Shown here piece by piece: positions 19,955 through 28,949 of a stretch of 30,723 bases of DNA. A program made the translations under genes and the position numbers. How positions within the stretch are numbered: the first letter of the stretch is position 1; each line of letters opens with the position of its first letter. The stretch is taken from contig MU836304.1 in the NCBI GenBank assembly GCA_029204225.1, positions 1-30,723 on the forward strand. The letters run 5' to 3'. Source of the DNA: Diphasiastrum complanatum (lineage: Eukaryota > Streptophyta > Lycopodiopsida > Lycopodiales > Lycopodiaceae). The notes under the pieces are model-generated. The model was not told the origin of the DNA and did not search any database. It saw nothing but the letters and a program-made list of their open reading frames with translations.

Positions 19955-21020
19955 GCATAGTTTTTGCCAATAGAACTTTGATCCATCATAAGAATGATCT
20001 TCTTCCTAAGAATAGGTCTCCTTTCAATTATCATGTAATTCTCAAAATAGAAACAACCATAATTGATATAGAGAATAGTGTCCACTTGGGATGCTTCACT
20101 ATTTCTTACATCAATTTTACATGTAAAAATGTGACTAGAACATGAAGAATCAAATAGAATGTAAATGAAATGATTCCACCATGCTTCCAACTCTGAACTC
20201 TCTGGAAAAATACAGCAAACAAACAATAAATGTGAGTGATCAACTTTTGCTTGCATGTCTCCTCCTTCTTTGTCCTTTGTTGCCATGTATCCACCATGAT
20301 ACTCCATGAATGAGCCTCCATCTTCATCTTGCCACAAGATACCATCAAACCTTAGAAATCCATGAGTAGGTGAGTACATTAATGATGAAAATCCAGCACC
20401 CACATGACTCCATAAACCAAGTAGGTTGCACTAGTCCATCTTCAAGATCTACTTGACACAAGAAAATGACCATGAATTCACCAAAAATTGACAATCTCCA
20501 AGTATTGGCACCAAGTAGCTCAACACTTGCGAACTTAGCCATGGATGAGTGACATAATGAACCTCCAATAGCTTCATTTCCATCAGCAAAATCAGCCAAG
20601 AATGCTAGTACAAATCCAACATCAAAACAATGCTCACCAATGTAGCTAGTTTTTACCATATCTTGACAATTTGCACACATCCACATGAAATTGCTCAAAC
20701 ATGAGTCAGAAAAAGTAAAGTAAACTTGAACAACACTTCCTTGCTGCTCCTTTGACCTTACTTGAGTCTTCAATATGCTGCAAAAATAGATCCATAACAC
20801 CTTTGCCAATTAGCTCTCCTTTGATACTCTTGATTAGCTCCAAATTGCCACCTTCCCTTTTGACTAGTTGAAGCACTTTGAGATCAACCTCTTGATCTTC
20901 AACTTGACCATAAAAGTCATTGAACAAACTTTGTTTTCCAGATCCATTACTTGATTTTACAGCAAGATAACATCCGTCCACTTGCATAGCTCCATGTACA
21001 CAAGAAGATCCTCCAAAAGA
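19955..21020 (-). other. Non-homologous segment replacing the reverse transcriptase
   Basis: At 21021 the Copia polyprotein follows the usual pattern (EEWIQAMDLEYQALMKSET), then departs at once from reverse transcriptase sequence. It resumes only at HWKLGKRVL near 19950. In between there is no LPKG-type start, no KARLVAKG-like motif, no AFLNG and no YVDD. The segment instead has medium-length open frames on the minus strand (to 20706, 20345-20809, 19936-20403) with Cys/Trp-rich and hydrophobic pieces such as WNHFIYILFDSSCSSH. I do not recognise it. It may be a captured host gene fragment or the body of a conserved non-autonomous family. Confidence 0.75.
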
Positions 21021-22304
21021 TGTTTCACTCTTCATAAGAGCTTGATACTCAAGATCCATTGCTTGGATCCACTCCTCTTCTTTCCTTGCTTGATCTAGAC
21101 CTGTAGGCTCATCCAAAGAGGTTAGAAAAGCAACATAATTTCCAGAAACTACTTGCTTACCCTTTTGATCATATGTGAGCCTTGAAGGTACTTGTATTTC
21201 TCTTGATGTTCTCCTTGGCTTTTGACTTGATGAAGGTCCATCATCACCACCATCCAAAGTAGGATCCTTCTCATCAACATCAAGAATGTTAGATCCATCT
21301 ACTTTACCATCAATCATGCTTGAAGACACCTTTGGAATGTTTCCCTCATCAAAAATGACATCTCTACCAACAATCACTTTGTTAGTAGAAGGAATGTAAA
21401 CCTTGTAGGCTTTACTCACCTCACTATATCCAACAAAAATACCTCTTCTTGAAGATGGATCCTCCTTGGTCCTATCATCAAGAGTAATGCTGACATAGCA
21501 TGTGCATCCAAAGGTTCTTAGAAAGTTGACACTCGGCCTCCTCGTGAATAGCATCTCAAAAGGTGTCCTTCCATCCAAAATAGCACTCGACCACCTATTG
21601 CACAAGAAATTGGCACACAACAAAGCTTGATCCCAAAATAGTTTGTCAAGATTGGCACTTAACCTCATAGCTTTAGCCCTTTCACATAAAGTTCTATTCT
21701 TCCTTTCAGCCACTCCATTTTGTTGTGGGGTCCTTGATATTGTATACTCCCTCTTGATCCCATGCTCATCACAAAAGGCCTTGAACTTGTTAGATATGTA
21801 CTCACCACCATTGTTACCTATCAAGCACTTGATCTTTGTGGAAAATTGGTTCTCCCTTGCATTCTTGAACTTGACAAAGACATCATACACTTCATCCTTG
21901 CTCTTTAGTAGATAGATCCAACAAAATCTACTAAAATCATCAATGAATGTTACATACATCTTAGCTCCACTATTGCTAATTGTAGTAAATCCATGAATAT
22001 CCGAATGTACAAGTTGAAAAGGCTTTGTACATCTAGAAATAGATCTAGTATAAGGTAGTAGTCTATGTAACTTAGACAAAGCACAAGACTCACAAACATG
22101 CTTGTCATTACTTAAGGAACTTGGAAGACCAATCACAACCTTCTTCCTTGCCGTTACCTCCAATGACTTGAAGTTGAGGTGCCCCATCCTTTTGTGCCAA
22201 ACCTCTTGAATAGAAATTTGCTCCCTTGCAAACACATCCACTTTGGTTAGCAATAACACAAGCATCAAGTTTGAACAACTTCCCTTGCCTTTTACCTTTT
22301 CCAA
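20706..22304 (-). CDS. Copia integrase, running into unrelated sequence
   Basis: 532 codons. The HHCC zinc-binding domain is intact (H37 and H42 in WHKRMGHLNFKSL, C71 and C74 in CESC). The core domain has D102 (VHSDIHG), then FIDDFSRFCWIYLL, then GNNGGEY where the second catalytic Asp (normally DNGGE) is Asn, and E200 in PQQNGVAERKNR. The C-terminal part has RTFGCTCYV, the Copia FVGYSEVSKAYKVY motif and VIVGRDVIFDE at about residue 320. Residues 408-428 are the start of the normal linker to reverse transcriptase, and from about 429 the sequence is unrelated. Integrase inserts the DNA copy; this one is probably inactive because of the Asp-to-Asn change. The start shown is only the first Met of the open frame; the protein normally arises from a polyprotein. 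Confidence 0.92.
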   Translation of the reverse strand: MEKVKGKGSCSNLMLVLLLTKVDVFAREQISIQEVWHKRMGHLNFKSLEVTARKKVVIGLPSSLSNDKHVCESCALSKLHRLLPYTRSISRCTKPFQLVHSDIHGFTTISNSGAKMYVTFIDDFSRFCWIYLLKSKDEVYDVFVKFKNARENQFSTKIKCLIGNNGGEYISNKFKAFCDEHGIKREYTISRTPQQNGVAERKNRTLCERAKAMRLSANLDKLFWDQALLCANFLCNRWSSAILDGRTPFEMLFTRRPSVNFLRTFGCTCYVSITLDDRTKEDPSSRRGIFVGYSEVSKAYKVYIPSTNKVIVGRDVIFDEGNIPKVSSSMIDGKVDGSNILDVDEKDPTLDGGDDGPSSSQKPRRTSREIQVPSRLTYDQKGKQVVSGNYVAFLTSLDEPTGLDQARKEEEWIQAMDLEYQALMKSETSFGGSSCVHGAMQVDGCYLAVKSSNGSGKQSLFNDFYGQVEDQEVDLKVLQLVKREGGNLELIKSIKGELIGKGVMDLFLQHIEDSSKVKGAARKCCSSLLYFF

Positions 22305-22635
22305 TCAAGACATCCTTCCTTTTGATCAAACAAGCATCTCCATCAAACTCCACCTTGAGGCCCTTACTTAGCATTTGACTCACACTAAGCAAATTCTTGG
22401 TAATAGATGGAATAAACAAGACATCCTCCAAATGAAGATTCCTATCTGTAGAGAGAGAAATAGGAATTGTGCCAATCCCTTTGATTGCACACTCACCATC
22501 ATTGGCCATGTAGATCACCCTCTTGTCATCTCCATATGCCAACAAAGAAGTGAAGTATTCTTTGTGAAAGGTCATGTGTGAACTTGCTCCACTATCAATC
22601 CACCAAGGATCTAGATCTCCATCATTAGCAAGCAT
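22108..22635 (-). CDS. Copia aspartic protease domain
   Basis: Open frame of 175 codons overlapping the end of gag in another frame. DPWWIDSGASSHM (Asp15) is the active site. MANDGECAIKGIGTI and LEDVLFIPSITKNLLSVSQM follow, the typical protease-to-integrase spacer. From about residue 135 the readable homology passes to the integrase frame (AREQISIQEVWHKRMGH), so a one-base change lies near 22235. Protease would cut the Gag-Pol polyprotein. Confidence 0.9.
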   Translation of the reverse strand: MLANDGDLDPWWIDSGASSHMTFHKEYFTSLLAYGDDKRVIYMANDGECAIKGIGTIPISLSTDRNLHLEDVLFIPSITKNLLSVSQMLSKGLKVEFDGDACLIKRKDVLIGKGKRQGKLFKLDACVIANQSGCVCKGANFYSRGLAQKDGAPQLQVIGGNGKEEGCDWSSKFLK

Positions 22636-23500
22636 ACATCACAAAAGCATCATCATTTGCATCTTGTACATCCAAACCATCCTCATCAAGAGTAAGATTA
22701 CCTTGCTTGTCTCCTTGATCTCTCTTCTTCTTGTAGCACTCACTTGCAAAGTGTCCTTTGATGCCACAATAGAAGCACTTGAGCTTTGATCTATCCTTCT
22801 TTTTGCCACTTGAAGAAGCATCCACTTGATCTTGCCCTTTAGACCACTTGCTTTTGGTTTTTCCCTTGAATTTGCCCTTTGTGAACATAGCATCCTCTTG
22901 AAGTGTCGATGTAGATCCACCTCTTGCTTGAAGCCTATATTCCTCATTGATCAAGGTCTCTTGAAGATCCATCAAACTTGGCAAAGTCTTTTGAATAGCA
23001 ATACTTTGAACAATGTTAGCATGAGCATCCAACAAGCCATTAAGAATCACTTGAATAAGCCCTCCTTCCTTAATGCTTTCATCTATGCAAGCTAACTCAT
23101 CATTCAATGCTTTCATTCTCAAAACAAAAGTACTTGGACTTTCTTCATTCTTTTGCAAACAAGAAAAGATTTGCCTTCTTAGAGTCAACACTCTAGAAGT
23201 AGACTTGGATTCATAAAGCTTCTTCAATGAATTCCAAGCTTCCAAAGATGATGTGCACTTACCAACTTCCTTGAGAAGTTCATTGGTAACATTCATCTTT
23301 ATCATGTGTAGAGCCTTCTTGGCCCTCTTGTCATACCTCAATTGATCTTGTTGTGTTGCTGGTCTCTCCTCCAAACCTACAACAATATCCAAAACATCAT
23401 TCATCTCAAGAAGTGACTCCATCCTCACTTTCCATAATGAATAGTTACTTGAGGTAAGCCTATCATTGGCTTCCAACATGACTCCAATTGAGGTTGCCAT
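22625..23500 (-). CDS. Copia Gag with zinc knuckle
   Basis: 291 codons, beginning MATSIGVMLEANDRLTSSNY, then LWKVRMESLLEM, the start of the plant Copia Gag (UBN2-type) domain. SLEAWNSLKKLYES and LRRQIFSCLQ follow. Basic Lys/Ser-rich residues from about 210 lead to the zinc knuckle CFYCGIKGHFASEC at 242-255 (CX2CX4HX4C). Gag forms the virus-like particle and binds element RNA. The frame ends about ten codons before the protease active-site frame, with a small insertion at the join (near 22626-22640) shifting the frame. There is no internal stop. Confidence 0.93.
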   Translation of the reverse strand: MATSIGVMLEANDRLTSSNYSLWKVRMESLLEMNDVLDIVVGLEERPATQQDQLRYDKRAKKALHMIKMNVTNELLKEVGKCTSSLEAWNSLKKLYESKSTSRVLTLRRQIFSCLQKNEESPSTFVLRMKALNDELACIDESIKEGGLIQVILNGLLDAHANIVQSIAIQKTLPSLMDLQETLINEEYRLQARGGSTSTLQEDAMFTKGKFKGKTKSKWSKGQDQVDASSSGKKKDRSKLKCFYCGIKGHFASECYKKKRDQGDKQGNLTLDEDGLDVQDANDDAFVMYAC

Positions 23501-24087
23501 GTAGCAATGACCTGATCTTATCTTTCAACCTGCTTCAATGCACAAAGCACTCCTTTGAACAACAACAAATGCTTTCAAAAGAAATCACCAAGATTTGAAA
23601 CTATCTCACAAATTCTCTTCTAGCACTTATCCAAGCAAATCGACACATAGAATCATTGAATCTTGATCAACCTATGATCTATCCTCAATCTAATGACTTT
23701 TGCCACTTCCTAAGATTGAAACACACTCAAATGAAGTCCAGCAACCTCACTATCTAGAGATCCAATCAAAATTAGGGTTTTGACAAAATCAAAAAAATTG
23801 ACTATTCCAAATCTACATGCAAATGCTGAAAATTTGATATGCAATCTATAAGCCACCACTTAGGTTGAACCAATGATCCAAAAATCAGCCAAATCCAGCA
23901 TGTGAATTCAAAAATCGGAATTGAACAAGTATATTGACCTATTTAGTGTTTTGATCTACAAAAGATCCAATCTACAAAAGCAAAAAATCCGATTTTGGTG
24001 TAGAATCCTCTCTAGCATGCTCTAGACTTGATATCTTCACCAAATCATTGATAGATCTGATTTCCTCCTTCATAACCTGAAACACAA
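23501..24087 (-). other. Copia 5' leader (untranslated)
   Basis: The stretch between the primer binding site and the gag start has no long open frame. It is AT-rich, and packaging signals would be expected here, though none can be defined by eye. Confidence 0.75.
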
Positions 24088-24099
24088 GCTCTGATACCA
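24088..24099 (-). promoter_or_regulatory. Primer binding site (initiator tRNA-Met)
   Basis: TGGTATCAGAGC on the minus strand, a perfect match to the common plant Copia site complementary to the 3' end of initiator Met tRNA. It lies directly against the 5' LTR end with no spacer. Confidence 0.93.
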
Positions 24100-24750
24100 T
24101 GTGAAAGATTTCAGATCCTTTAGATCCAATGTACTTGAATGATCTTTGGTTAGAAAGAGAAATACACTACCAATTTCACCAATGTAGAAAAAACCAGCAT
24201 CTACACACAATTTGAGATGCAAACACTAATAGAACTTGATCAAACTTGAATGAAATGATAATGTACTGTTATTGTCCGTACAAAACCAGCAAGCTATTGT
24301 ATTTCACACGTGTGGATCCAAAAATAACAAATATAGATCATTCTACACATAGAATTGCAAGCAATCACCAAGATAGTGCACCAATGGATAGTAGAACCCA
24401 AGAGAACCATGTATAAGCATGAAATGAGATAGAGAAGAGAGAAGATGAATCTCTCCACGAGTTACATCCTTTTATAGCAGGTCCAAACCCTATTTGGCCA
24501 CTTGGCTTTCCCACCAAAATGCTAACCCTACCTATTTTGGGTCTAGATTCAATGTACCCAACTTATTCAAATTGAATCTACTCAAACTCACATTCTATCT
24601 TTCCCACACTTTCAAAAAGTGTTTATTCAAATGAAATGTAGACTAATGAACTTTGGAAAGTCAACCTCTAAGTCTAGAACAAGTTTTGGCCTCAATATGC
24701 CAAATATGGAAATATTGCAAAATGTGATGAAACTAGTTGAATCTTTCACA
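24100..24750 (-). repeat. 5' LTR of the intact-ended Copia
   Basis: 651 bp with TG...CA ends. A TATAAAA box on the minus strand at 24470-24476 could start the element transcript. About 97% identical to the 3' LTR. Confidence 0.95.
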
Positions 24751-24755
24751 GAGAC
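24751..24755. repeat. Target-site duplication, right (GAGAC)
   Basis: Exact copy of the five bases at 18714-18718, directly after the LTR end. Confidence 0.92.
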
Positions 24756-25076
24756 TTCCAACCTTTGAAAATCTACACAAGATCTTGTTACAGGATGAAC
24801 AATGGTGAGAAGTGATGAGGCTTCCATGGTACATAAGTATGCCATCGAGTGTGTGGATCGGTCTCTACGTGACATATTGGGTATTGAAATTCCATTTGGA
24901 GGAGTTCCGATCATTTTTTGTGGTGATTTCTGTCAGGTGCTCCTGGTTGTACGACAAGGCAATCGTGCACATATTGTGAGACCTTCATTGAAGTGCTCGC
25001 ATTTGTGAAAATATATGGAGATGCACAAGCTGCCATTGAACATGCACGTTATGGGTGTGAGACATTGTCAGCTAGT
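24751..25076 (+). pseudogene. PIF1/Helitron-type helicase central fragment
   Basis: In the frame of the ATG at 24802 the protein reads SDEASMVHKYAIECVDRSL, containing the Walker B DEA of motif II, then RDILGIEIPFGG and PIIFCGDFCQVLLVVRQGN, which is motif III (usually GDFRQ-LPV). The same frame continues past a stop as MEMHKLPLNMHVMG, the region usually containing NMR. These are PIF1-like helicase motifs as found in Helitron RepHel proteins. Stops upstream and at about 25006, and loss of the ATP-binding GKT part, make it non-functional. The Copia element at 18719-24750 lies against its upstream end. Confidence 0.8.
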
Positions 25077-25082
25077 TTGATC

Positions 25083-25330
25083 TTTTCTGTTTGGCAATCG
25101 AGGCCAATTTGCATTTTTAGACTTAGAGATATATATTTCAGAGTTATATTAGTCTAAACGTTTTTGAATTACCACTTTTGGAAAGTGAGGAAAAGTAAAT
25201 AGGCGAGTTTGGACCCATTCAAATTTGAATGATTGGTACATTGAATCTAGTCCATATTATGAGTAGGGTTTCGGATCTAGAAGTTTCTATAGAGGGAAGC
25301 CACATTGTAGAAGTTCATTTGTTGATGGAA
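25083..25330 (+). repeat. Diverged relative of the Copia LTR, opposite orientation
   Basis: Several blocks match the minus-strand reading of the 650-bp LTR in the same order: TAGACTTAGAG, ATTAGTCTA, CACTTTTGGAAAGTG (LTR: CACTTTTTGAAAGTG), TTTGAAT, GGTACATTGAATCTAG and GTAGGGTT. The copy therefore points in the plus direction, is far more diverged than the two LTRs are from each other, and has no visible internal region. Its edges are approximate. Confidence 0.6.
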
Positions 25331-25844
25331 TTGCTCAATCAATTGAGTACAGAGTAAGGTGACTCTCAGTCAGTGATGGCCAACCAGTAGTCGCTATCAG
25401 ATAGCGATGGTCAGTCAAAAAAGAGTTTCATTAATGGCTTGCTGATTTGAAGAAACATGCACTCATGTTTGTCATAGAATAAGTACACATATCTTGCATA
25501 GGAGTGCGATGAAGTGTCCTATAGAAATGCGCTTGAGTTTCCTTGGATGGTAGTTAGAAATCAGAGTTAATCTAATATACATTTTATGTAAGCTCTAAAT
25601 GTGATATTGTAATTAGTGTACAGTTAATTAGTTTTGTTGTATTCAGTTGTATTCGGGATGTGACCCGTTAGGATATATTGATCGAGCACTGACCCCGTAG
25701 ATGGCTACTTGGGTTAGCCGGGTAGCCACACATAGGAAGAATTAGCTTGTACATAATTTTATACAGTGTATGCTATACTCGAGGGCATGTCTCGAGTTTG
25801 TCGGTCGAATGTGGCCATATCAGGCCCGACCTTAGTTTGACAAG
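25331..25844. other. Intergenic or extended LTR sequence
   Basis: No gene. A single unit resembling the minisatellite at 28085-28249 occurs at 25523-25545. The stretch 25659-25844 may belong to a longer form of the LTR that ends at 26003. Confidence 0.4.
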
Positions 25845-26003
25845 TGGTAGGCCAATTTTAGGACACCTACCTTTTCATGCAGTTTGTGAATACTCTATAT
25901 GTACAATGTTTTTTTGTAATCTATTAACTTTCATTGATAAGGAGTGGCTATGGTGATTGTGTGATGTGATCTGCATACTGCACTAGATTCTATCGGAATT
26001 TCA
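25845..26003 (+). repeat. Left LTR-like direct repeat of a short-LTR element
   Basis: TGGTAGGCCAATTTTAGG at the start and GGAATTTCA at the end, 159 bp by this reading. It matches 27884-28059 across its length, with the other copy carrying an insertion of about 17-20 bases near 27976-27996. A perfect primer binding site follows after three bases. Confidence 0.65.
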
Positions 26004-26006
26004 ACT

Positions 26007-26018
26007 TGGTATCAGAGC
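26007..26018 (+). promoter_or_regulatory. Primer binding site (initiator tRNA-Met)
   Basis: TGGTATCAGAGC, a perfect match to the site used by the Copia element on the other strand, three bases after the LTR-like repeat ends at 26003. Confidence 0.85.
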
Positions 26019-27883
26019 GTCAGGTGTTGCAGGTATGCAGAATCCGGTGGAGCTATGGGATAGCATCTTTCACCAGGAGAAATAGCACTCAGAGCGTCTT
26101 AGGAGAGAGGACTCCATACAAGGTATCGGCAATCCGGATGGCTAGAGAAAGCAAAGTTCCCTCGATCGAAGCTTCGAGGAAGATCAGAACGATCGTCGTA
26201 GGTGGATTTCGGGGAGAATTCACGGAAAAACTTGTAGTTTTGGTGGTTTTGAGGAAGTCATCGATGGTGGCTTCATAATTCATTGTGTGGATAGTCGTTT
26301 GGTGCAACGGGGCTTGCATGAGAATGCAGAGAGCGGTGATGGAGAGCCATAGAAATTTACAAGAGCAGATTGGGTGGAAATCTGAGAAAATTGCAAAATT
26401 TTCAGATTCTATGAGCTATTGAAGACTTTCTCAGAAAAGCGGATCTTTAGCGGACAATTGGACACCAATCGAGTAGCTGTAAATTTGATCACTGAGCTAA
26501 AGGAAGGGCGACTCAGTCGAATGAGGATCTGCAAGAGAAACCATAGGAAATTGTGGTGTAAAAAGCCCAAAGGTCCTCTCTTTCTCACAGCTAGGGTTTA
26601 AAGATGAAAAATCATGGATCTCTCTCTCCACATAACTATTTCTGGAACTATAAAAGTCCAGTGGAGGGCGCCCTGATGAGAGGATGGACATTGGCGGCCG
26701 TGGAGCAGACATAAAGAGGTCGTGAGAGAACCAAGTGGGTTTTCAAACCCCATTCAAGCAACCATACTTGGAAAACCTGGAGGAGGAAGTAGAGGTGAAG
26801 GAAGGAGAGCCGTGGAGGAGGCACAGGCCTCGCGCGCATCCTACGAGAGGGAGGCCATAGCGTCTTGAGGAGCACAACGGCCGAAAGAGTTTGGATAAGT
26901 GCGCAGATGGGTGTAGGGCCATTGGATCTGGATCCATGGAGATCCACAGTCAGGATGTGATGCTTGGGGAGCAATATGGACTGCAGGATCAAGAGCCACC
27001 ATTGGGATGCAAGTAAAGGGCCATGAAGGGCCAGAATGAAGTTTCTTCATTAAAAATTTTCAATGAGAAAGGCATTGAAGGGACTCAAAGTCCAGAATGG
27101 ACTTCACTTCCTTAAAAATCTTCATTATGAAGAATCAGTTCAATTTTGCAAGGCATATTGGTTTTGGGCCTAACCTTGGCTAGAGGGCACCTTTTTTGGC
27201 CATCCTTGGGCCAAAATAAACCCTGAAACTAGCTGCTCAGAGCCAGCGGATAGAGCAACGTCACAGAGCAGGGAAAAACATGTTTCAAGGTGTTTTTGTC
27301 ACCATTCTACTGAGCAGAGTGCTGGTGACCTAGTGATGGGCTACATTCGCTATTTGGGTACCGTAGGGCCAAATTTGGGGCAATTTTTTGCTTGTGAAAC
27401 CTGCTACAAGGTGGTACAATGAGGCATTATTACTTCAAAATCATTATTACTTACTCTTGATAGGGTAACAGGGTGTTTGGAAGCGGTAAATGTAGTATGG
27501 GGGCAAATGGTAGCAGAATTGTGTGGAGAAAGCTAGTTTTGGCGATGAAAGTGCAGTTTGGCGGCGTGACTACTCATCATTGGAGACAATTTTGAGAGGG
27601 CAAGCATCACAGGTGAGAGGTAGGCATGGTATGCCGGTTACAAGTGAAAAATTCTTGTGATCAGGTTCAACTCTTGGGGTTAGAACCGACCAACGTCAGG
27701 TGGCATTTTGGGGGAACGCTCTCACAGGCATGATCGACAATAGTATTGTCGAATCAAGTGATAGCTTCATTGACACACGCATCTGTAGCTTGGAAATTTT
27801 TTGTTCAGAGGGAAATATGGGCTAGCTTGGAGGTACACACATTTTGGCAGTCACGGGTGATGGAAGTGCGAGGTGGTGCCTAT
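26019..27883. other. Non-coding interior of the short-LTR element
   Basis: Open frames are at most about 115 codons, on both strands, and carry no gag knuckle, protease, integrase or RT motif. Composition is more GC-rich (26640-27010) than the surroundings. Confidence 0.5.
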
Positions 27884-28059
27884 TGGAGGCCAGTTTTAAG
27901 ACACCTGCCTTTTCATGCAATTTGTGAATACTCTATATGTACAGTGTTTCTTTGTAATTTATTAACTTTTGTTGTGCCATCTTTGAGAGCTTATGAGGAG
28001 TGGCTACAATGATTGTTTGATGTGATCTTTATATTGCACTAGATTCTATCGGAATTTCA
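27884..28059 (+). repeat. Right LTR-like direct repeat
   Basis: Starts TGGAGGCCAGTTTTAAGAC and ends GGAATTTCA like the left copy. Shared blocks include CCTTTTCATGCA, TTTGTGAATACTCTATATGT and CACTAGATTCTATCGGAATT. After the end, GGTTGCAGG resembles the bases beyond the left primer binding site, but the site itself is missing. Confidence 0.65.
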
Positions 28060-28084
28060 ACTATGGTTGCAGGATTTTTGATTC

Positions 28085-28249
28085 AAAAATGCGACGGATC
28101 TCTGCTACAACATCGGCTCCCTAATTGGTAGTAGAAAGCGCGATAAGATCTATTATGGAAATGCGCTAAGGTCTCATCTGGAAATGTGCTCGAGTCTCTT
28201 CTGAAAGTGGGCCCAGATCTCTTCTAAAAAATGCGCTCAAGTCTTTTCT
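28085..28249. repeat. Degenerate minisatellite, 22-24-bp unit
   Basis: Five adjacent units (28134, 28158, 28181, 28203, 28226) share GAAATGCGCTNAGNTCTCTTCT with substitutions, and a further unit lies at 28085-28107. Unit lengths vary from 22 to 24. Confidence 0.75.
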
Positions 28250-28693
28250 CAACCATTTTCCTTATTCCACCACCTCAGTCGGGCCATTAAAGTGCCATTT
28301 TCATCTCGCGCTTCAAAACGAGTGATAAGAATTCAAGATCAGCCGAAGTTCCTGAGACTTAGGAGTAGTCTTTGATGGAAGTGCATGCAAACTTTTAGTC
28401 CAAGAGAAATAAGGCTCACTTTGTAGTGTGTGAGGTGGGTTAGATTAGGTGAAGGTAGGTGGCTTAAGATTTTTAGATTTGGCCTTTAATCTTAATTTTT
28501 ATTGTCTCAAGCTAGGATTACATCCCAAGTGCAAAACATTCTAGGGTAGAGAATTATATGCCCATCTTATCTTGTGTAATTTTCTTCAATTCCTAGGCTC
28601 TTTTTTTTTTTTCTAGAGGTTGCCCATCCTCAGTCATAGTGGAATGTGACCAAAAGGGTGATCAGTCCTTCGGTCTCTTCTTCAATTTTTTAG

Positions 28694-28761
28694 AGACTCG
28701 ATTGAGCCTTCTTTATAGACTCGATTGAGCCTTCTTTATAGACTTCGTAAAAAGCCTTCTT
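28694..28761. repeat. Tandem repeat, 23-bp unit
   Basis: Two exact units beginning AGACTCGATTGAGCC at 28694-28716 and 28717-28739, followed by a decayed third unit to about 28761. Confidence 0.85.
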
Positions 28762-28770
28762 GGTTACTAT

Positions 28771-28949
28771 CTTTAAGCTTAGAAAGCTTCTAGTTTTGAT
28801 TCTTGCTCTTCGGGCACTTTCTCGAGTACCTGCACATACCCTTCAATGAAAGGTTAGTCCTTAAGCCCAGAGGGCTTCTTATTCTTATTTTTGATTCTTC
28901 AGGTACATTTGTGAGTAGTTGCACATCCCTTCAAAGAAAAGTTAGTGTT
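28771..28949. repeat. Diverged tandem duplication, about 90-bp unit
   Basis: Unit A (about 28771-28858) and unit B (about 28860-28949) share TTAAGC--AGA-GCTTCT, TTTTGATTCTT, GAGTA-TGCACAT and CCCTTCAA-GAAA-GTTAGT in the same order. Confidence 0.65.

Larger units (their letters stand above)
18719..24750 (-). mobile_element. Complete-ended Ty1/Copia retrotransposon lacking reverse transcriptase
   Basis: A 6.03-kb element on the minus strand: 5' LTR (24100-24750), primer binding site, leader (23501-24087), gag, protease, integrase, an unrelated segment of about 1.07 kb, RNase H, polypurine tract, 3' LTR (18719-19368), with a GAGAC duplication on both sides. Order and motifs are Copia. Domain junctions also show frame changes between gag and protease and between protease and integrase. 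Because the polymerase is absent, the copy must have depended on enzymes from a relative if it moved in this form. It inserted next to or within a helicase remnant. Confidence 0.93.
25845..28059 (+). mobile_element. Candidate non-autonomous short-LTR retroelement (TRIM/LARD-like)
   Basis: Two direct repeats (25845-26003 and 27884-28059) bound 1.88 kb. The left repeat is followed by an initiator-Met primer binding site. The interior has no gag or pol motif on either strand and only short open frames, so it is non-coding as far as I can read it. TRIM elements have similarly short LTRs and LARDs have large non-coding interiors; this mixes both features. No clear polypurine tract or matching five-base duplication was found, so the outer boundaries are uncertain. 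Confidence 0.5.

Noticed and set aside
26670-26700. CTGATGAG, the start of a hammerhead ribozyme core
   Set aside because: The required GAAA and closing stems are absent nearby.
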